Origin: Synergistaceae bacterium
Lineage (GTDB): Bacteria > Synergistota > Synergistia > Synergistales > Aminobacteriaceae
DNA: 6,953 bases
Reading direction: 5' to 3'
Assembly: GCA_009778055.1 (NCBI GenBank)
Contig: WRKN01000136.1
Coordinates: 1 to 6,953, forward strand
Shown here: one piece after another, positions 6,109 to 6,953 of the stretch
Position numbering within the stretch: the first letter of the stretch is position 1
Layout of the letters: each line of letters begins with the position of its first letter
Translations under genes and position numbers: made by a program
Notes under the pieces: model-generated
The model's input: only the letters and a program-made list of their open reading frames with translations
What the model was told of the DNA's origin: nothing
The model's database searches: none

Positions 6109-6471
6109 ATGCAAAAGCGGATAGAGGGGCAGCTATATGATGAAATCATGGCTATCACTGAAGTGATCAAAGAAACTGTGAACTGCGAAAAAATATACCT
6201 GTTCGGCTCTTATGCTTACGGAGAGCCGAACAAGAACAGCGACCTCGATTTTTATGTCGTAATCCCGGATGATGCCGACCGGCCAATAGCGATCGTGCAA
6301 AAAATTCATGAAAATCTTGGAAAGTTAAGAAAACTATCACCGATTGACGTTATTGCCACTCTGTCAAGCCGTTTTGAGAATATAAGCGTTTTGCCGTCAA
6401 TGGAACGCAAGATCGTAAGAGAGGGGGTTTTGTTGTATGAGCGAGACAGACTTAGTCAAGGAAGGGTTTGA
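6109..6471 (+). CDS. MNT-type nucleotidyltransferase (MntA-like antitoxin of a HEPN/MNT pair)
   Basis: A 120-residue minimal nucleotidyltransferase of the DNA polymerase beta-like (NTP_transf_2) superfamily. The signature GS-x10-DxD is exact: G33-S34 in LFGSYAYGEP, then D45-L46-D47 in SDLDFYV. The third catalytic Asp is probably D80 in PIDVI. MntA proteins with this motif neutralise the partner HEPN ribonuclease by adding AMP residues to a tyrosine. The active-site residues all look intact. I prefer the ATG at 6109, with GGGAAG at 6095-6100 in front, over a GTG at 6100. Its 3' end overlaps the HEPN reading frame by 35 bases, the usual arrangement for this pair. It lies about 35 bases after the receptor gene with no terminator visible, so read-through is possible. 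Base composition is more A+T-rich than in the genes to the left, suggesting horizontal acquisition. The antitoxin role is inferred from family and context. Confidence 0.8.
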   Translation: MQKRIEGQLYDEIMAITEVIKETVNCEKIYLFGSYAYGEPNKNSDLDFYVVIPDDADRPIAIVQKIHENLGKLRKLSPIDVIATLSSRFENISVLPSMERKIVREGVLLYERDRLSQGRV

Positions 6472-6631
6472 GATAGCTTCAAGTGATCTTCAGGTTGCCG
6501 CGCACTTGTTTGATACAATGCACCCAAAGCCGCTTGAAATCGTATGCTATCATTGCCAACTTGATTCCCGCGCTCCAACCCCAAAATGGCGGTACTATCA
6601 CAAATTGCTCACGTTGACAGCATTGGTGTGA
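6437..6631 (+). pseudogene. Truncated HEPN-domain toxin gene (partner of the MNT gene)
   Basis: The frame starts at ATG 6437 with a GAGGGGG ribosome site (6421-6427) and encodes 64 residues. The first 41 resemble the start of a HEPN domain of the MNT-associated type: a helix with ASSDLQVAAHLFD and then EIVCYHCQ, where homologues continue with QAAEKALKA and a second long helix. From about base 6560 the match stops abruptly, and the last 23 residues (beginning LDSRAPTPK) look unrelated. Neither of the other two plus-strand frames restores the expected AEKALK sequence, so a deletion or recombination is more likely than a single frameshift. Complete HEPN toxins are about 130 residues and carry the catalytic Arg-x4-6-His (or R-x4-x-Y) motif near the C-terminus. 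That part is missing, so no active ribonuclease is expected. I base this on motif recognition without an alignment. Confidence 0.65.
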
Positions 6632-6666
6632 ACGCTTACCAAATTATAAGAGAAAAGAGAAGGGTT
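6561..6666 (+). other. Unassigned segment between the HEPN remnant and the oxidoreductase gene
   Basis: This stretch of about 106 bases follows the point where HEPN similarity ends. The frame of the downstream oxidoreductase is open upstream from the TGA at 6562-6564, with another ATG at 6586, encoding residues such as QIAHVDSIGVNAYQII that I do not recognise. A TTGACA hexamer is present at 6614-6619 and a TATAAG at 6645-6650, but 25 bases separate them, too far for a normal promoter. No inverted repeats of an insertion sequence were seen. Confidence 0.4.
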
Positions 6667-6953
6667 ATGAATAAATTTCTAGTCACGGGGTTGGGTTCGA
6701 TGGGCAAAAGACGCATCAGATGTCTTTTGGCTTTGGGCGCCTCCAAGGAAAATATTATAGGGTTTGATTTAAGAGAGGACAGAAGGGCGGAATCGGAAGA
6801 AAGATACGGAATTACCGCGGTGGACGGTATAGATAAAGTTAATTTTCCCGAAATCAAGGCGGTGATTGTATCCCTTCCCCCAAAGCGCCATGCAATTGGC
6901 GTAAAGATCGCTATTGACAACAATAAACCGGTCTTTATAGAGGCAAGCGTTGT
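6667..6953 (+). CDS. Gfo/Idh/MocA-family oxidoreductase, N-terminal part (runs off right edge)
   Basis: The frame is open from ATG 6667 to the end of the window, giving 95 complete codons and no stop. The product begins MNKFLVTGLGSMGKRRI, a dinucleotide-binding Rossmann loop (G-x-G-x-x-G at residues 8-13). It continues with IIGFDLREDR (second beta strand, where an acidic residue usually contacts the nucleotide ribose) and KAVIVSLPPKRHAIG, which matches the strand and loop that follow in Gfo/Idh/MocA oxidoreductases. A last segment, NKPVFIEASV, fits the strand where most members have EKP. These NAD(P)-dependent enzymes act mostly on sugars and sugar nucleotides, and many sit in surface-polysaccharide clusters. 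The ribosome site is an AGAGAAGG-like stretch immediately upstream. An in-frame ATG at 6586 exists, but homologues typically begin just before the Rossmann strand. The substrate cannot be inferred from this part. Confidence 0.8.
   Translation, partial: MNKFLVTGLGSMGKRRIRCLLALGASKENIIGFDLREDRRAESEERYGITAVDGIDKVNFPEIKAVIVSLPPKRHAIGVKIAIDNNKPVFIEASV

Noticed and set aside
6614..6650. Possible promoter with TTGACA and TATAAG ahead of the oxidoreductase gene
   Set aside because: The spacer is 25 bases, far from the usual 16-18, and the alternative -35 at 6623-6628 matches only three consensus bases.
1..6953. CRISPR array, tRNA, rRNA or complete insertion sequence
   Set aside because: I saw no regularly spaced direct repeats, no tRNA-like cloverleaf or rRNA segment, and no transposase or terminal inverted repeats.

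Overview
The window looks like chromosomal DNA from an anaerobic Gram-negative (diderm) bacterium. It encodes an outer-membrane efflux channel of the TolC family, a molybdenum-hydroxylase electron-transfer subunit next to a YgeW-type carbamoyltransferase (an arrangement typical of anaerobic purine catabolism), and a cytoplasmic chemoreceptor-like protein. The left and centre are GC-rich, yet AGG (Arg) and ATA (Ile) codons are common. That combination, with the gene content, made me think of Synergistota, but this is only an inference and no marker gene is present. From about 6100 to the right edge the sequence is visibly richer in A+T, which suggests an accessory segment.

Layout. (1) Left, plus strand: the 3' part of an M24 (Xaa-Pro aminopeptidase/creatinase fold) gene, cut by the window edge, followed 11 bases later by a complete tolC-like gene with a signal peptide. 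(2) Centre, minus strand, positions 5068 down to 2070: a compact three-gene operon. It holds a YgeW-like knotted carbamoyltransferase, a fused [2Fe-2S]+FAD subunit of the xanthine dehydrogenase family, and a MocA/YgfJ-like nucleotidyltransferase. The operon converges tail-to-tail on tolC with only 6 bases between the two stop codons. (3) Positions 5085-5212: a divergent control region with a promoter on each strand whose -35 hexamers share one base; the operon leader is U-rich. (4) Plus strand: a soluble protein combining a short chemoreceptor signalling hairpin with a zinc-binding CZB domain. (5) Right end, plus strand: an MNT-type nucleotidyltransferase (MntA-like antitoxin) overlapping a HEPN toxin gene that loses similarity after about 41 codons, then the start of a Gfo/Idh/MocA-family oxidoreductase that runs off the edge.

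How the genes could work together. The FeS/FAD subunit would pass electrons from a molybdenum hydroxylase acting on a purine or related heterocycle. The MocA/YgfJ-like protein would mature its molybdenum cofactor, and the carbamoyltransferase would act on a carbamoylated breakdown product and could yield carbamoyl phosphate. The catalytic molybdenum-binding subunit is not in the window, so the substrate cannot be read from this sequence. I did not find an obviously unprecedented system. The points most worth a second look are the operon without its Mo subunit, the HALP variant in the carbamoyltransferase, the perfect 14-bp hairpin inside the mocA-like gene, the abutting divergent promoters, the very short CZB receptor, the M24 protein lacking expected metal ligands, and the decayed HEPN/MNT module.
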